DNA from: Aggregatilineales bacterium | Lineage (GTDB): Bacteria; Chloroflexota; Anaerolineae; Aggregatilineales; Phototrophicaceae | Length of the DNA stretch: 64,000 bases | Reading direction: 5' to 3' | Assembly (NCBI GenBank): GCA_030834905.1 | Contig: JAUQWZ010000057.1 | Location: 62,001-126,000, forward strand | In this document: piece by piece, positions 33,935 through 42,399 of the stretch | How the letters are laid out: every line of letters begins with the position of its first letter | Numbering within the stretch: the stretch's first letter is position 1 | The notes under the pieces: model-generated | The model's input: only the letters and a program-made list of their open reading frames with translations | Told to the model about the DNA's origin: nothing | The model's database searches: none | Program-made: the position numbers and the translations under genes

Positions 33935-34688
33935 ACAGCCCTTTGCGCCAGTTCCGACGAATGTGCCAGATCTCTCGCAGAATATTGAGCGAATCCTGTA
34001 TCAGTCTCATGCGGCTGTCCGGGTCAAAGTACCACGTAATCGGCACTTCGCGGACGGTGTAGCCGCGCCGCTTGGCGATGAACAGGATCTCCACGTCAAA
34101 GCCGATGCCGTTCATGCGCTGGACGCTGAACAGGTCTTCGGCAGACTGGCGATTGAACATCTTGAAACCGCATTGGGTGTCCTCAAAATCGGGGACGGCG
34201 GTCAGCTTGATGATCCAGTTGTTGATGCGCCCCATGAGGTGGCGATATTCCGGCTCGTCGATCCGGCGCGCGCCTTCGCCTTCACGGGTGGCGATGCTGA
34301 TGTCATACCCGTCGGAGTTGGGCGGCAGAAATTTGACGATTTCCTCAATGGGCATTGACAGATCGGTATCGCAGATGAAGCGGTACTCGCCTCTGGCATC
34401 CAGCATCCCCGCCTTAACTGCCCGTCCTTTGCCGCGCTCCTTCAGCCGGATCAGCCGGACGTGAGGATGTGACGCCGCATAGTCGAGGACGATTTCGGCG
34501 GTGCGGTCGGTGCTGCCATTATCGACGACGATAATTTCAGAGGTGAAAGGCTGGGTGCTGAGAAAGGTATCAATTTTCTCCAGGCTTGGGGGGAGTCGAT
34601 ACTCCTCATTTAGCGCGGGGATGATGATCGACAGCAGAGGATTTTCGAGACTCAAACTATACTTCTCCGATACGGCAGAATCGGGCAT
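33900..34688 (-). CDS. Glycosyltransferase family 2, dolichyl-phosphate glucosyltransferase-like
   Basis: 262 residues. A GT-A fold: LSIIIPALNEEYRLP at the N-terminus, VVDNGSTDRTAE for the nucleotide, ICDTDLSMPIEE as the DxD-type metal site (about 108-119), and DTQCGFKMFNRQSAEDLF with PITWYFDPDSRMRLIQD towards the end. This pattern matches the ALG5/DPG-synthase branch that makes polyprenyl-phosphate glucose. No membrane helix is evident. It overlaps rnhB by 35 bases and follows the other GT2 gene by 3 bases. Confidence 0.85.
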   Translation of the reverse strand: MPDSAVSEKYSLSLENPLLSIIIPALNEEYRLPPSLEKIDTFLSTQPFTSEIIVVDNGSTDRTAEIVLDYAASHPHVRLIRLKERGKGRAVKAGMLDARGEYRFICDTDLSMPIEEIVKFLPPNSDGYDISIATREGEGARRIDEPEYRHLMGRINNWIIKLTAVPDFEDTQCGFKMFNRQSAEDLFSVQRMNGIGFDVEILFIAKRRGYTVREVPITWYFDPDSRMRLIQDSLNILREIWHIRRNWRKGLYDKANTQNSRS

Positions 34689-34691
34689 GTC

Positions 34692-35720
34692 CTAGAGTTG
34701 CGGCGGCGACAGGATCGATTCCAGGTACTCAAGCGAGACGCGCCGCTGCTGCTGAATGTGCCGCCGCTTGCGGTACATGCGCGGAATTCCAAGTATACCC
34801 GCCGCCATGCCGCGCAGCCGCGCCCGCGCCGCTGCCCCGCGCCAGGCGCGCAGTGCCTGCCACGCCAGCCGCGCCTGTGCCCGCGCGATGGCGAAACCAT
34901 GTTTCCGCCACAGGCTTGAGGGCACATTCTTCACCAGGATAAAGAGCAGATTGCGCCCATCATAGTAGCTGGCGGTCACACCGCCGCCAGTTGCCGATAG
35001 ATGATGGTACACGATTGCTTGCGGAGTGTAAAGACAGCGCCAGTCTGCCAACTGCGCCCGCCAGCCTAAATCGACATCTTCGCCGGAGAAGAAGAAGTCG
35101 TCGTCCAGCAGCCCAATCTGATCGAGCATGGCGCGGCGATACACCGACGAGCCGCCGCAGGCGCTGAAGACATATTCTTCCCTGTCATACTGCCCCTCGT
35201 CGCGCTGCCAGACGCCGCGATTGCCCGGTCGCCCGTCGGTGGTGAAGAAATCGCCCGCGGTGTGAAAATGATCGCGCCGGTCAAACAGCAGCATTTTGCT
35301 GGCGACACTGCCCACGTCGTCGTGGCGCTGGAAGGCGCTGATGACCGTCTCGACCCAGCGCGAATCGACCTCGGTGTCGTTGTTGAGCAGCGCCAGAAAC
35401 TGACCCTTCGCTACCTCCAAACCGGCGTTACACGCCCCAGTGAAGCCGCGATTCTCCGGCAGGGGGATCAGCCTGACCCAGGGAAAGTCGGCTTTCAGCA
35501 TCTCCGGCGAGCCGTCGGATGAAGCGTTATCGACGACGATAACTTCGATGTCCTGAACCGTCTGCCGCGCCAGCGAATCGAGGCAGGTTGGCAGAAAGCG
35601 CCCGCCGTTCCAGTTGGGGATGATGATAGAGAGTACTGAGTGCTGAGGACGAGATGCGGTTGACTCAGTACTCAGTACCTGGTACTCAGCACTATTGGTT
35701 TCAGTGGTTTCAGGGTTCAT
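34692..35720 (-). CDS. Glycosyltransferase family 2, rhamnosyltransferase-like
   Basis: 342 residues from ATG at 35720, overlapping the rfbD end by 11 bases. The GT-A domain starts only at residue 32 (LSIIIPNWNGGRFLP), then VVDNASSDGSPE, and LNNDTEVDSRWVE as the metal site. EDVDLGWRAQLADW (about 205) is the acceptor-site motif typical of rhamnosyltransferase-type GT2. A basic Arg-rich tail ends it. The N-terminal 31 residues (NSAEYQVLSTESTASRPQHS) are encoded by the intergenic ACTGAG-type repeat, not by a conserved domain. Confidence 0.82.
   Translation of the reverse strand: MNPETTETNSAEYQVLSTESTASRPQHSVLSIIIPNWNGGRFLPTCLDSLARQTVQDIEVIVVDNASSDGSPEMLKADFPWVRLIPLPENRGFTGACNAGLEVAKGQFLALLNNDTEVDSRWVETVISAFQRHDDVGSVASKMLLFDRRDHFHTAGDFFTTDGRPGNRGVWQRDEGQYDREEYVFSACGGSSVYRRAMLDQIGLLDDDFFFSGEDVDLGWRAQLADWRCLYTPQAIVYHHLSATGGGVTASYYDGRNLLFILVKNVPSSLWRKHGFAIARAQARLAWQALRAWRGAAARARLRGMAAGILGIPRMYRKRRHIQQQRRVSLEYLESILSPPQL
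35633..35700. repeat. ACTGAG-type repeat inside a coding sequence
   Basis: AGTACTGAGTGCTGAGGAC (35632-35650) and ACTCAGTACTCAGTACC with GGTACTCAGCACT (about 35664-35693) are opposed copies of the motif found after icd and metK. Here they lie within the first codons of the glycosyltransferase. Confidence 0.75.
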
Positions 35721-36570
35721 GGGTGAGAAGCTGCTCGCGCTGAAGGAAAGTGTCCACCGCCTGCTGCCAGGGGCGAAGGCGGATGCCAATTGATTTTCCT
35801 GCCAGATTATCCAGCGGCGAATAGACCGGCGGCATCGACGGACGCGACCACTCCGCCGCCGAGATGGGTTCGATGGGTGTTTCGGCAAAGCCGGTCTGGT
35901 CGAGGACATAACGCGCCAACTGGTAGCGCGAGCAGACGCCCTCATTCACAAGATGGTAGATGCCAAACCGCTGGGTATCGATCAGCGCTGAGATGGCGTC
36001 GGCGAGATCGTCATTGTAGGTCGGGTTGGCGATTTCGTTGACGACGACGCGCAGCGGTTTGCCCGCTGTGGCGGCGTTGAGGATCGACTGGATGAAGTTT
36101 TTGCCGCCATGCGCGAACAGCCACGCCGTCCGCACGACGTAATGGCGCGGGTTGAGCCGCATGACCGCCTGCTCGCCCACCCATTTGCTGTAGCCGTAGG
36201 CGTTCACCGGATGCGCCGGGTCGTATTCACGGTAGGGGCGGCTGGCGCTGCCAGCAAAGACTTCATTAGTGCTGACGTAGACGATGGCGGCTCCGGCGGC
36301 GGCGGCAGCCAGCGCCACGTTCTGCGAGCCGAAGCCGTTGACCAGCACCGCCTGTTCGGGATCGCGGGCGCAGCCGTCTACGTCGGTCCATCCGGCGGGG
36401 TGAATGACTAAATCGGGCTTGAGGGCGGCGATTTGTCGTTGGGTGGCGGCAAAATCGGTCACATCGAGGGTATCAATGTCAAAATCGGATACGTCCAGCG
36501 CGCGCGCCTTCAGTTTTTCGACCAGCACGCTGCCGAGCCGACCACGCGCTCCGGTAACAACAATTCGCAT
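35710..36570 (-). CDS. rfbD: dTDP-4-dehydrorhamnose reductase
   Basis: 286 residues from ATG at 36570 (MRIVVTGARGRLG); a GTG at 36579 would add three. NADPH site GARGRLG at the N-terminus and the catalytic Tyr-Lys in YGYSKWVGE (about 130-138), with VSTNEVFAG before it. It performs the last step to dTDP-L-rhamnose, the reduction of the 4-keto group. The epimerase RfbC needed before it is not found in this window. It overlaps the downstream glycosyltransferase by 11 bases. Confidence 0.9.
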   Translation of the reverse strand: MRIVVTGARGRLGSVLVEKLKARALDVSDFDIDTLDVTDFAATQRQIAALKPDLVIHPAGWTDVDGCARDPEQAVLVNGFGSQNVALAAAAAGAAIVYVSTNEVFAGSASRPYREYDPAHPVNAYGYSKWVGEQAVMRLNPRHYVVRTAWLFAHGGKNFIQSILNAATAGKPLRVVVNEIANPTYNDDLADAISALIDTQRFGIYHLVNEGVCSRYQLARYVLDQTGFAETPIEPISAAEWSRPSMPPVYSPLDNLAGKSIGIRLRPWQQAVDTFLQREQLLTHEP

Positions 36571-36591
36571 ATCAGGCACTCTCAGTTGAAG

Positions 36592-37317
36592 TCAGACTGT
36601 CATCAGGATTCTATCGTCATTTGCCGCTGGCTGGAAGGATGCCCATACCGGGCTGAAGAAGCGGTTGTGCAGCTCGGTGACTTCGCCTACGTCGGTGACC
36701 AGTTCGATCACTTCGCGCCCCTGCGCCGCCTTGCGCCAGCCGAAATCGGTCAGGTTGGCAGAGCCTTTGAATGCCATCAGCCCGTCAATGACGACGATTT
36801 TCTGGTGCGGGAAATACTGCGCTTCGTTCTGAAACAGGCGCACGTTGAGGCGCGGCGATTCGTTTTCGTGTTCGGTTAGCTCGCGATAAAGCGTGTCGTG
36901 TTTGATGCCGGAAATCACCCCGCGCACATCCACACGCAGCGCCGCCATTTTGATGGCGCCCAGCAGCAGAGCGCTGATTCCGTAGGTGGTGAAGTGGATG
37001 AAGTGTTCCGCCTGTAATAAGGATTCGAGCAGCCCGCGCATGGGCGGGTAGCTGGCGTCACGCGCTGCCAGCGAGTGCCGCGTGCGCTGCGCGATCTGGG
37101 CTAGACGGCGGCTGTGCTCGATCAGGTTGTCGAAGCGCGCATCCAAGCCGCGAGCGACAAAATAACTGCCGTAATCGGTGAACGCCCCGGTGGCTACATA
37201 CTGCACGCCGCAAACCGGACAGCGCGGCGTGCCATCGGTCAGCAGCGCGAAACAACGCTCGCACAGGAATTCGGGCGGCGTGAAGCGCAGCAGTGAGTCG
37301 ATGTCGAAGCTGTTCAT
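36592..37317 (-). CDS. PLD-like protein with N-terminal zinc ribbon
   Basis: 241 residues. The N-terminal segment has CERCFALLTDGTPRCPVCG (about 19-37), a CxxC...CxxC zinc ribbon. The C-terminal part has one HKD motif, HQKIVVIDGLMAFKGSANLTDFGW (HxKx4D then GSAN, about 190). Single-HKD proteins, such as the Nuc endonuclease, act as dimers. The substrate may be nucleic acid or lipid; the zinc ribbon slightly favours nucleic acid. Its position in the sugar cluster gives no clear hint. Confidence 0.75.
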   Translation of the reverse strand: MNSFDIDSLLRFTPPEFLCERCFALLTDGTPRCPVCGVQYVATGAFTDYGSYFVARGLDARFDNLIEHSRRLAQIAQRTRHSLAARDASYPPMRGLLESLLQAEHFIHFTTYGISALLLGAIKMAALRVDVRGVISGIKHDTLYRELTEHENESPRLNVRLFQNEAQYFPHQKIVVIDGLMAFKGSANLTDFGWRKAAQGREVIELVTDVGEVTELHNRFFSPVWASFQPAANDDRILMTV

Positions 37318-37419
37318 CGCTTTCGGAAGTTCACAATCAGACAGTTTGAGCCATTAGCGTATAGGTTGCCAGAGAATGGAGACAAACGCAACTATAACTC
37401 CTGACCGGCAGGCACACGA

Positions 37420-37773
37420 TCAATGCTGACTCCAATACTCAAAGACCTGATCGCGTTCGGCGCGCCAGCTTGCTTCGATGTCCGATTGATCGTGCCCCGA
37501 CGCCGCCATACCCGTATAGTAGCCGCCGCCGGGGACTCCGCTATCTTTGCGGACGACCAGCGCGCACAGCATCCCGTGTCCACGGGTTTCTTCCTCATCA
37601 CAGACTTCATAGAGCAGGCGGTAAAACAGCGGTGATCGATGATGCAGGTGAACCGACTCGATCATCCGAGCCAGCTCGCTGTAAGCGATGGTCTGCCGGT
37701 TACGCGCCAGATCGATGAGGATTTTGCGCAGTTCCTCTCTGGCGGCGGCGCGGCTTTCGGCTTTTGTGTCCAC
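37420..37773 (-). CDS. Small conserved-looking protein, unknown function
   Basis: 117 residues from a GTG with GAGGAAA upstream. Helical first half (REELRKILIDLARNRQTIAYSELARMI) then a His/Arg-rich stretch (SVHLHHRSPLFYRLLYEV), a beta segment (GHGMLCALVVRKDSGVPGGGYY) and an aromatic C-terminus. The density of conserved-looking charged and glycine residues suggests a real enzyme-like or binding domain. I do not recognise it; the first half vaguely recalls winged-helix proteins. Confidence 0.5.
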   Translation of the reverse strand: MDTKAESRAAAREELRKILIDLARNRQTIAYSELARMIESVHLHHRSPLFYRLLYEVCDEEETRGHGMLCALVVRKDSGVPGGGYYTGMAASGHDQSDIEASWRAERDQVFEYWSQH

Positions 37774-37806
37774 GCTTATTTCCTCGAAGTCCAGTCTGAG
37801 AAGATT

Positions 37807-38562
37807 TTACCGCAGAAGCACCGTCAGCGTGTCGTCGTTGATGCTGACCTGTGCCAGCGCATACTGACCGCCGCCAGCATCAAGCCGAAGCTGGCTGAGG
37901 ATGTCGTTGCCCGCGCGCTCGATGTCGGCAGCGGTCGCCCCAAGCTGTTCGGGCGGAACGTCGTAGATGGTGCCGTTGATGTCCACTCCGGCGAACTCGA
38001 AGCGCTGCCCGCTGGCATCCAGTCGCAGGACTACGCCCGCCCGTTGTTCGATGCTGCCCAGTTCAGGGATGACGACATCGGCGTAAATGACCGCCCCGCC
38101 GGGGCGCAGATCGATTTGCGCGTTGCGATAGCGCGGGTTGTTGGGTCCGCAGATAGCGCTGCGCTGGCGGCACAATTCCTGCAAGCCCGCCTCGCTGAAG
38201 CTGACGACCGCCGCCGGGTTGCCCGCCGGATCGCTGCCCACCTGGAGGTCATATAAGCCGCTGTCTCCGCTTAGTGTCTGCTCGCCGTACTGTCCCAGGT
38301 CAACCGTGAACTGCTGCGGCTGGACGGCGTTCTGAAGCGCAATTGTCGGGATCGGCGTTGCCTGAAACAGGGTATCGGTGCTGCCTCGCGCCGTGAAACC
38401 GACCAACTGCGCCGCGATATTGGGCAGGCTTGGCATCAGCAGGACGAACGCGACAGCCGCGATAACCAGCAGCCCAACCAGCCCCGACAGGCAGCCGCAG
38501 GTGAGAACCGAAAATGTCGAGCGCCGCCGCACCGGCTGGCGGCGTATGTGCGAGTTGTGCAT
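37807..38562 (-). CDS. Membrane-anchored protein of unknown function
   Basis: 251 residues. A basic N-terminus is followed by a membrane helix (CGCLSGLVGLLVIAAVAFVLLMPSL, about 23-47). The rest is extracellular with beta-rich segments (GLYDLQVGSDPAGNPAAVVSF, IDLRPGGAVIYADVVI and VVLRLDASGQRFEFAGV), in the style of DUF2140/DUF2993 lipid-binding-like proteins. No catalytic motif. A paired-strand layout suggests ligand or polymer binding. Confidence 0.55.
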   Translation of the reverse strand: MHNSHIRRQPVRRRSTFSVLTCGCLSGLVGLLVIAAVAFVLLMPSLPNIAAQLVGFTARGSTDTLFQATPIPTIALQNAVQPQQFTVDLGQYGEQTLSGDSGLYDLQVGSDPAGNPAAVVSFSEAGLQELCRQRSAICGPNNPRYRNAQIDLRPGGAVIYADVVIPELGSIEQRAGVVLRLDASGQRFEFAGVDINGTIYDVPPEQLGATAADIERAGNDILSQLRLDAGGGQYALAQVSINDDTLTVLLR

Positions 38563-38658
38563 TCAACCTTCCTTTCGCCGCCAGAAGTATAGCCGATGTG
38601 ATCAAGGGGTCGTCGAACGGGCGCGGCTCCGAGGGGGGCGCGCAGGGGACGGGACAGC

Positions 38659-38686
38659 AAAAACCCCGCACGCGCCGGCGCGGGGC
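38659..38686 (-). terminator. Intrinsic terminator of the cupin gene
   Basis: On the minus strand CCCCGC (38685-38680) pairs with GCGGGG (38669-38664) around a GC-rich loop and is followed by five T residues (38663-38659). It lies about 40 bases after the cupin stop. Confidence 0.82.
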
Positions 38687-38725
38687 AAATCTCAAAGCAG
38701 CTTGTTGTAAAATGTGTGGAAAAAC

Positions 38726-39037
38726 TCAGTCGCCGAGGATCTCGACTTCCGTCATCAGGTAAACCACGCCTTCGGGTCCGATTTTGCCAGAGTGTTCGAT
38801 GCTTCCCGGGATCATCAGACGATCCCCCGCCCGGCAGTCATACGTCCTTTCACCAATGCGCACCTGAGCGCTGCCTCTGGTAAAGGCGAGGATGAGATCG
38901 GTGAGGTGGCGGTGGGCATCGTAGACCGCGAACGGCGGCTCTTCAATACGCTGCGGGCGGTAGCCCTCACGCGCCAGTGCTTCGCAGATATCATGTTCCT
39001 CTGCACCGTGATAGAACGCTGGTTTATGACACGCCAT
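38726..39037 (-). CDS. Small cupin-domain protein
   Basis: 103 residues with AGGAG before the ATG. One cupin barrel: HRHLTDLILAFTRGSAQVRIG (motif 1, with the His metal residues near HRH) and DRLMIPGSIEHSGKIGPEG (motif 2, with the late His). Binding of a metal and a small ligand is likely; the reaction is unknown. It is much shorter than RfbC, so it does not supply the missing epimerase. Confidence 0.75.
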   Translation of the reverse strand: MACHKPAFYHGAEEHDICEALAREGYRPQRIEEPPFAVYDAHRHLTDLILAFTRGSAQVRIGERTYDCRAGDRLMIPGSIEHSGKIGPEGVVYLMTEVEILGD

Positions 39038-39155
39038 AATAACTCTCCTGCCAGATTTTCTTATATCCTAGGCTGAGAGCGCGCAGGTGTTAAGTTACAT
39101 TCGGCACGTAATCGGGGAATGAACTACATCTGCCCACCAGCGCAGGGGAAGACGT

Positions 39156-39273
39156 GGGACACGATAGCATCGTGTCCCCTCACCATTCACGAAACGGACA
39201 CGACGGTGTCGTGTCCCTACTGTTTTACAAAATAATACAGGTTTTTCCGTAGGGACACGATAGCATCGTGTCC
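39156..39273. repeat. Cluster of three related palindromes
   Basis: The 301-bp gap 39038-39338 has no gene I can support. It holds GGGACACGAT/ATCGTGTCCC (39156-39178), GGACACGAC/GTCGTGTCC (39196-39216, then CTAC) and GTAGGGACACGAT with ATCGTGTCC (39249-39273). The middle copy and its flank (ATTCACGAAACGGACACG) match the copy at 45567-45602 closely, extending the repeat to about 35-40 bp. Confidence 0.8.
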
Positions 39274-39338
39274 GCCTTATGGTGTCCCTACATGTCCCGT
39301 ATTTAATCATTAAACTGCATCAACCTCCGGCGTAACAT

Positions 39339-40361
39339 TTACTCAGCGGCGGCGAGGCGCGCGCCGTACTGGCGCTTGTAGAATTCGAGATATTCGCCCG
39401 TCTTGATTTTGCGCCACCACCATTCATTGTCTCGATACCAGTCCACCGTCGCCTCAAGGGCGCTGTCAAAGCTGTACTGGCGCTGCCAGCCGAGCGCCCG
39501 CAGCTTGTCGCAGTTCATGGCGTAGCGGCGGTCGTGTCCTTCGCGGTCTGGTACGTGCCGGATAAGCGAGTCGTCCTTGCCCAACAAAGCAAGCAGGCGG
39601 TGGGTGACGTCGATATTATGGTGCAGGTCTTCTCCGGCGATGTTGTACGCTTCGCCCGAAACACCTTTGTGCAGCACCGCGTCAATGCCGCTGACATGAT
39701 CTTCGACGTACAGCCAGTCACGAATCTGCATCCCGTCACCGTAGACCGGCAGCGGGTGATCTTCCAGCGCTTCGGTGATGAAGAAGGGCAGCAGCTTTTC
39801 GGGATACTGGTAAGGTCCAAAGGTGTTGCTGCCGCGCGAAATCACTGTGTTCATGCCGTGTGTGACGTGATACGAACGCACCATCAGTTCGCCACCGGCT
39901 TTGCTGGCGGCATAGGGGCTGTTGGGCGCGAAAACATCGGTTTCGACCGAGTAGCCTTCGTCAACATCGCCATACACTTCGTCCGTCGAAACGTGCAGAA
40001 AGCGTTCCAGCCCATGCTGGCGACCTTCATCGAGCAGGATGTAAACGCCGACGACATCGGTGTGAATGAAGGCGTCGGCTGACAGGATGCTGCGGTCAAC
40101 GTGGCTTTCGGCGGCGAAATTGACGATGGTATCGATGTGGTGCGCTTCGAGCGCGCGGCGCAGGGCTGCCCGGTCGGCAATATCGCCCTGCTCAAAGCGG
40201 TAGTTCTCGTCGTCGGAGATGGGCAGCAGGTTATCGAGGTTGCCCGCGTAGGTCAGCTTGTCGTAGACGATGATATTGTAGTCCGGGTAGCGCCGGGTCA
40301 TGGAACGCGCGAAGGCGCTGCCGATGAAGCCAGCGCCGCCGGTCACAAGAATGTTCTTCAT
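39339..40361 (-). CDS. rfbB: dTDP-glucose 4,6-dehydratase
   Basis: 340 residues. NAD site TGGAGFIGSAFAR at the N-terminus, VSTDEVYGDVDEG (Thr/Asp/Glu catalytic residues, about 124-136) and the Tyr-Lys pair in PYAASKAGGE (about 150). It makes dTDP-4-keto-6-deoxyglucose, shared precursor of rhamnose and of the WecE aminosugar. It overlaps the HAD gene by ATGA and ends the EPS operon that starts at 44564. Confidence 0.95.
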   Translation of the reverse strand: MKNILVTGGAGFIGSAFARSMTRRYPDYNIIVYDKLTYAGNLDNLLPISDDENYRFEQGDIADRAALRRALEAHHIDTIVNFAAESHVDRSILSADAFIHTDVVGVYILLDEGRQHGLERFLHVSTDEVYGDVDEGYSVETDVFAPNSPYAASKAGGELMVRSYHVTHGMNTVISRGSNTFGPYQYPEKLLPFFITEALEDHPLPVYGDGMQIRDWLYVEDHVSGIDAVLHKGVSGEAYNIAGEDLHHNIDVTHRLLALLGKDDSLIRHVPDREGHDRRYAMNCDKLRALGWQRQYSFDSALEATVDWYRDNEWWWRKIKTGEYLEFYKRQYGARLAAAE

Positions 40362-41293
40362 GGGGTTGTCTCCGGCGTCTCAGCCTTAGTTTTACCTTCA
40401 TCTGCCCGCGCAGACTTCACGCCCGTCGAAGGCTCGCTTTTTGCGGGCGCAGCCGGTTTGCTGGCGGCTGGCGCTTCTGGCGGCAGCACATACTTCTCCA
40501 GCGCCTGCGCGAAGCCGTCTTCGTCGTTACTGGCGGTGACGTCGTCGGCGGCGTCCTTGACAAACTGGGGCGCATTGCCCATCGCCACGCCAATGCGCGC
40601 AAGCTGGATCATCTCGATGTCGTTTTCGGCATCGCCAATCGCCAGCACGCTGTCCGCCGAAAGCTGTAAGATCTTCAGAAGCTGCCTGAGGGCTGTCCCC
40701 TTCGAGGCGTTTGGCGGCAGGATTTCGACCATTTCAGGCACGCCCGCCTGCACCAGCCGCGCCCGACCGCCGACCTGCTGATTGAGCTGCCAGCGCAGGG
40801 CTTTGATGGCGGCAGGCTCGCCAAGCGCAATCAGCTTGTGAATGGGCAGGTCGTTGATGATGTTTTGCAGCGAACCAACCGTTTCTGGCAGCGGCTCGTG
40901 ATACTTCACCATGCCATCATAGATCTTCTCGTTGCTCGAACGCATGAGCATTCGGGTTCCGTTGTAGGCGATCATCGAAAAGCCGCGATCTTCGGCAAAG
41001 GTGATGATCTGTCGCGCGACGGCGGGATCAAGCGTCTGCTGCCACTGGATCTTGCCATCAGCGTCGTAAATCGTCACCCCTTGCAGGTAAATGCCGTGGG
41101 CGTTCAAACCGAGCTTTTCGATAAGCTGCACCGTTGAGTTGCGGGTTTTGCCGGTCGCCAGGACGACTTCGACGCCCTGGGCGATGGCTTTACGCAGGAC
41201 GGCTTCGCCGCGCGGGCTGAGTTCGTGGTTGCTGTCCAGCAGCGTGCCATCGACATCGACGGCGATTAGTTTGATCGGTTCAGATTGGCTCAT
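40358..41293 (-). CDS. HAD-family (Cof-type) hydrolase with Pro/Ala tail
   Basis: 311 residues. HAD motif I in AVDVDGTLLDSNHEL (nucleophile Asp), motif II Thr in VVLATGKTR, motif III Lys in NASKGTALRQLLKI and motif IV in LAIGDAENDIEMI. The cap domain is the Cof C2b type. Dephosphorylates a sugar phosphate or flavin-type substrate. The last 45 residues (PPEAPAASKPAAPAKSEPS and acidic residues) are an unusual disordered tail. It sits between rfbA and rfbB. Confidence 0.82.
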   Translation of the reverse strand: MSQSEPIKLIAVDVDGTLLDSNHELSPRGEAVLRKAIAQGVEVVLATGKTRNSTVQLIEKLGLNAHGIYLQGVTIYDADGKIQWQQTLDPAVARQIITFAEDRGFSMIAYNGTRMLMRSSNEKIYDGMVKYHEPLPETVGSLQNIINDLPIHKLIALGEPAAIKALRWQLNQQVGGRARLVQAGVPEMVEILPPNASKGTALRQLLKILQLSADSVLAIGDAENDIEMIQLARIGVAMGNAPQFVKDAADDVTASNDEDGFAQALEKYVLPPEAPAASKPAAPAKSEPSTGVKSARADEGKTKAETPETTP

Positions 41294-41308
41294 TCATCTT
41301 CCTATTGG

Positions 41309-42379
41309 CTAGATCATCCAGACGTTGCTGTAATCGCCCAGATTCATCGTCAGGGTTCTTGGTCGTTCGACTTTATGCTGTATCGATACGTTGCGACCGA
41401 TCAGACTGCCGTGAAGGCGGGCGTCAAGGTCGCAGATGCCGCTGTGCTCAAGCACGATGCTGCGCTCAATCTCGCAGTTCTGGACGGTTACATCGTGGTA
41501 AAGGCTGGTATAGGGACCAATGTAGCTGTTTTCGATGACGGTATTTTCGCCGATGATGGTCGGTCCGTGAACGATGCTGTTGACGATCTTCGCGCCCGCT
41601 TCGACGGTTACGCGGCGGTCTACCTCTGATCCTTCGATGACCGCGTCCGGTGCGATTCGCGGCTCGATCTCGTCGAGTACGTGGCAGTTCGCTTCCAGCA
41701 TGTCGTTGGGCTTGCCGGTGTCAATCCACCAGCCGTCATGGACGTGCGGAGACACCGTATAGCCATGATCGATCAGCCACTGAATGGCGTCAGTGATTTC
41801 AAGCTCATTGCGCCATGACGGTTTGATGGCGTGGACTGCCTCGAAGATGTGGTGATCGAACATGTAAATGCCGACCAGCGCCAGATTGCTCGGCGGCTCC
41901 TTCGGCTTCTCGATCAGCCGTTCAATGGTGCCGTCAGCGCGTAGCTGGGCGACGCCAAAGGCGCTCGGATTCGAGACGTGCTTCAGGACAATCTGGCTGT
42001 TCCAGTCGTGGTTGGCGAAGTCGCGAATCAGGCTGCTGATGCCACCCTGAATGACGTTATCGCCCAGAAACATGACAAACGAATCGCCTTGCAGAAAATC
42101 TTCTGATATCTTGACGGCGTGTGCCAGCCCGTCGGGGCTTTCCTGGGGGATATATTCGATTTGGACACCCCACTTGCTGCCGCTGCCGAGCGCCTCCATG
42201 ATTTCGGGCGCGGTCTGCCCGACGACAACGCCAATTTCATTGATTCCAGCGTCCCGGATCGATTCGATCACGCGCACCAGAATCGGCTTATTGGCGACTG
42301 GGATCAACTGCTTGGCGCGCGTGTAGGTCAGCGGGTACAGACGGGTGCCCTTGCCGCCGCTGAGAATAAGACCTTTCAT
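41309..42379 (-). CDS. rfbA: Glucose-1-phosphate thymidylyltransferase, long form
   Basis: 356 residues from ATG at 42379 (MKGLILSGGKGTRLYPLTY), with GGAG 5 bases upstream. The nucleotidyltransferase signature GGKGTRLYPLT and AKQLIPVANKPIL, then FLGDNVIQGG for the metal site. A C-terminal left-handed beta-helix (about residues 250-356) makes it the long type. It activates glucose-1-phosphate to dTDP-glucose, first step for the rhamnose and aminosugar pathways here. Confidence 0.9.
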   Translation of the reverse strand: MKGLILSGGKGTRLYPLTYTRAKQLIPVANKPILVRVIESIRDAGINEIGVVVGQTAPEIMEALGSGSKWGVQIEYIPQESPDGLAHAVKISEDFLQGDSFVMFLGDNVIQGGISSLIRDFANHDWNSQIVLKHVSNPSAFGVAQLRADGTIERLIEKPKEPPSNLALVGIYMFDHHIFEAVHAIKPSWRNELEITDAIQWLIDHGYTVSPHVHDGWWIDTGKPNDMLEANCHVLDEIEPRIAPDAVIEGSEVDRRVTVEAGAKIVNSIVHGPTIIGENTVIENSYIGPYTSLYHDVTVQNCEIERSIVLEHSGICDLDARLHGSLIGRNVSIQHKVERPRTLTMNLGDYSNVWMI

Positions 42380-42399
42380 GGAGTCTCCATCACAATCAT

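Noticed and set aside
38726-39037. The small cupin as the missing RmlC epimerase
   Set aside because: RmlC is about 180 residues with a specific His-Asp-Tyr set; this protein has 103 residues and a generic cupin pattern.
39038-39338. CRISPR array in the repeat-rich gap
   Set aside because: The copies are palindromic, differ in arm sequence and have irregular spacing, with no uniform spacers or Cas genes.
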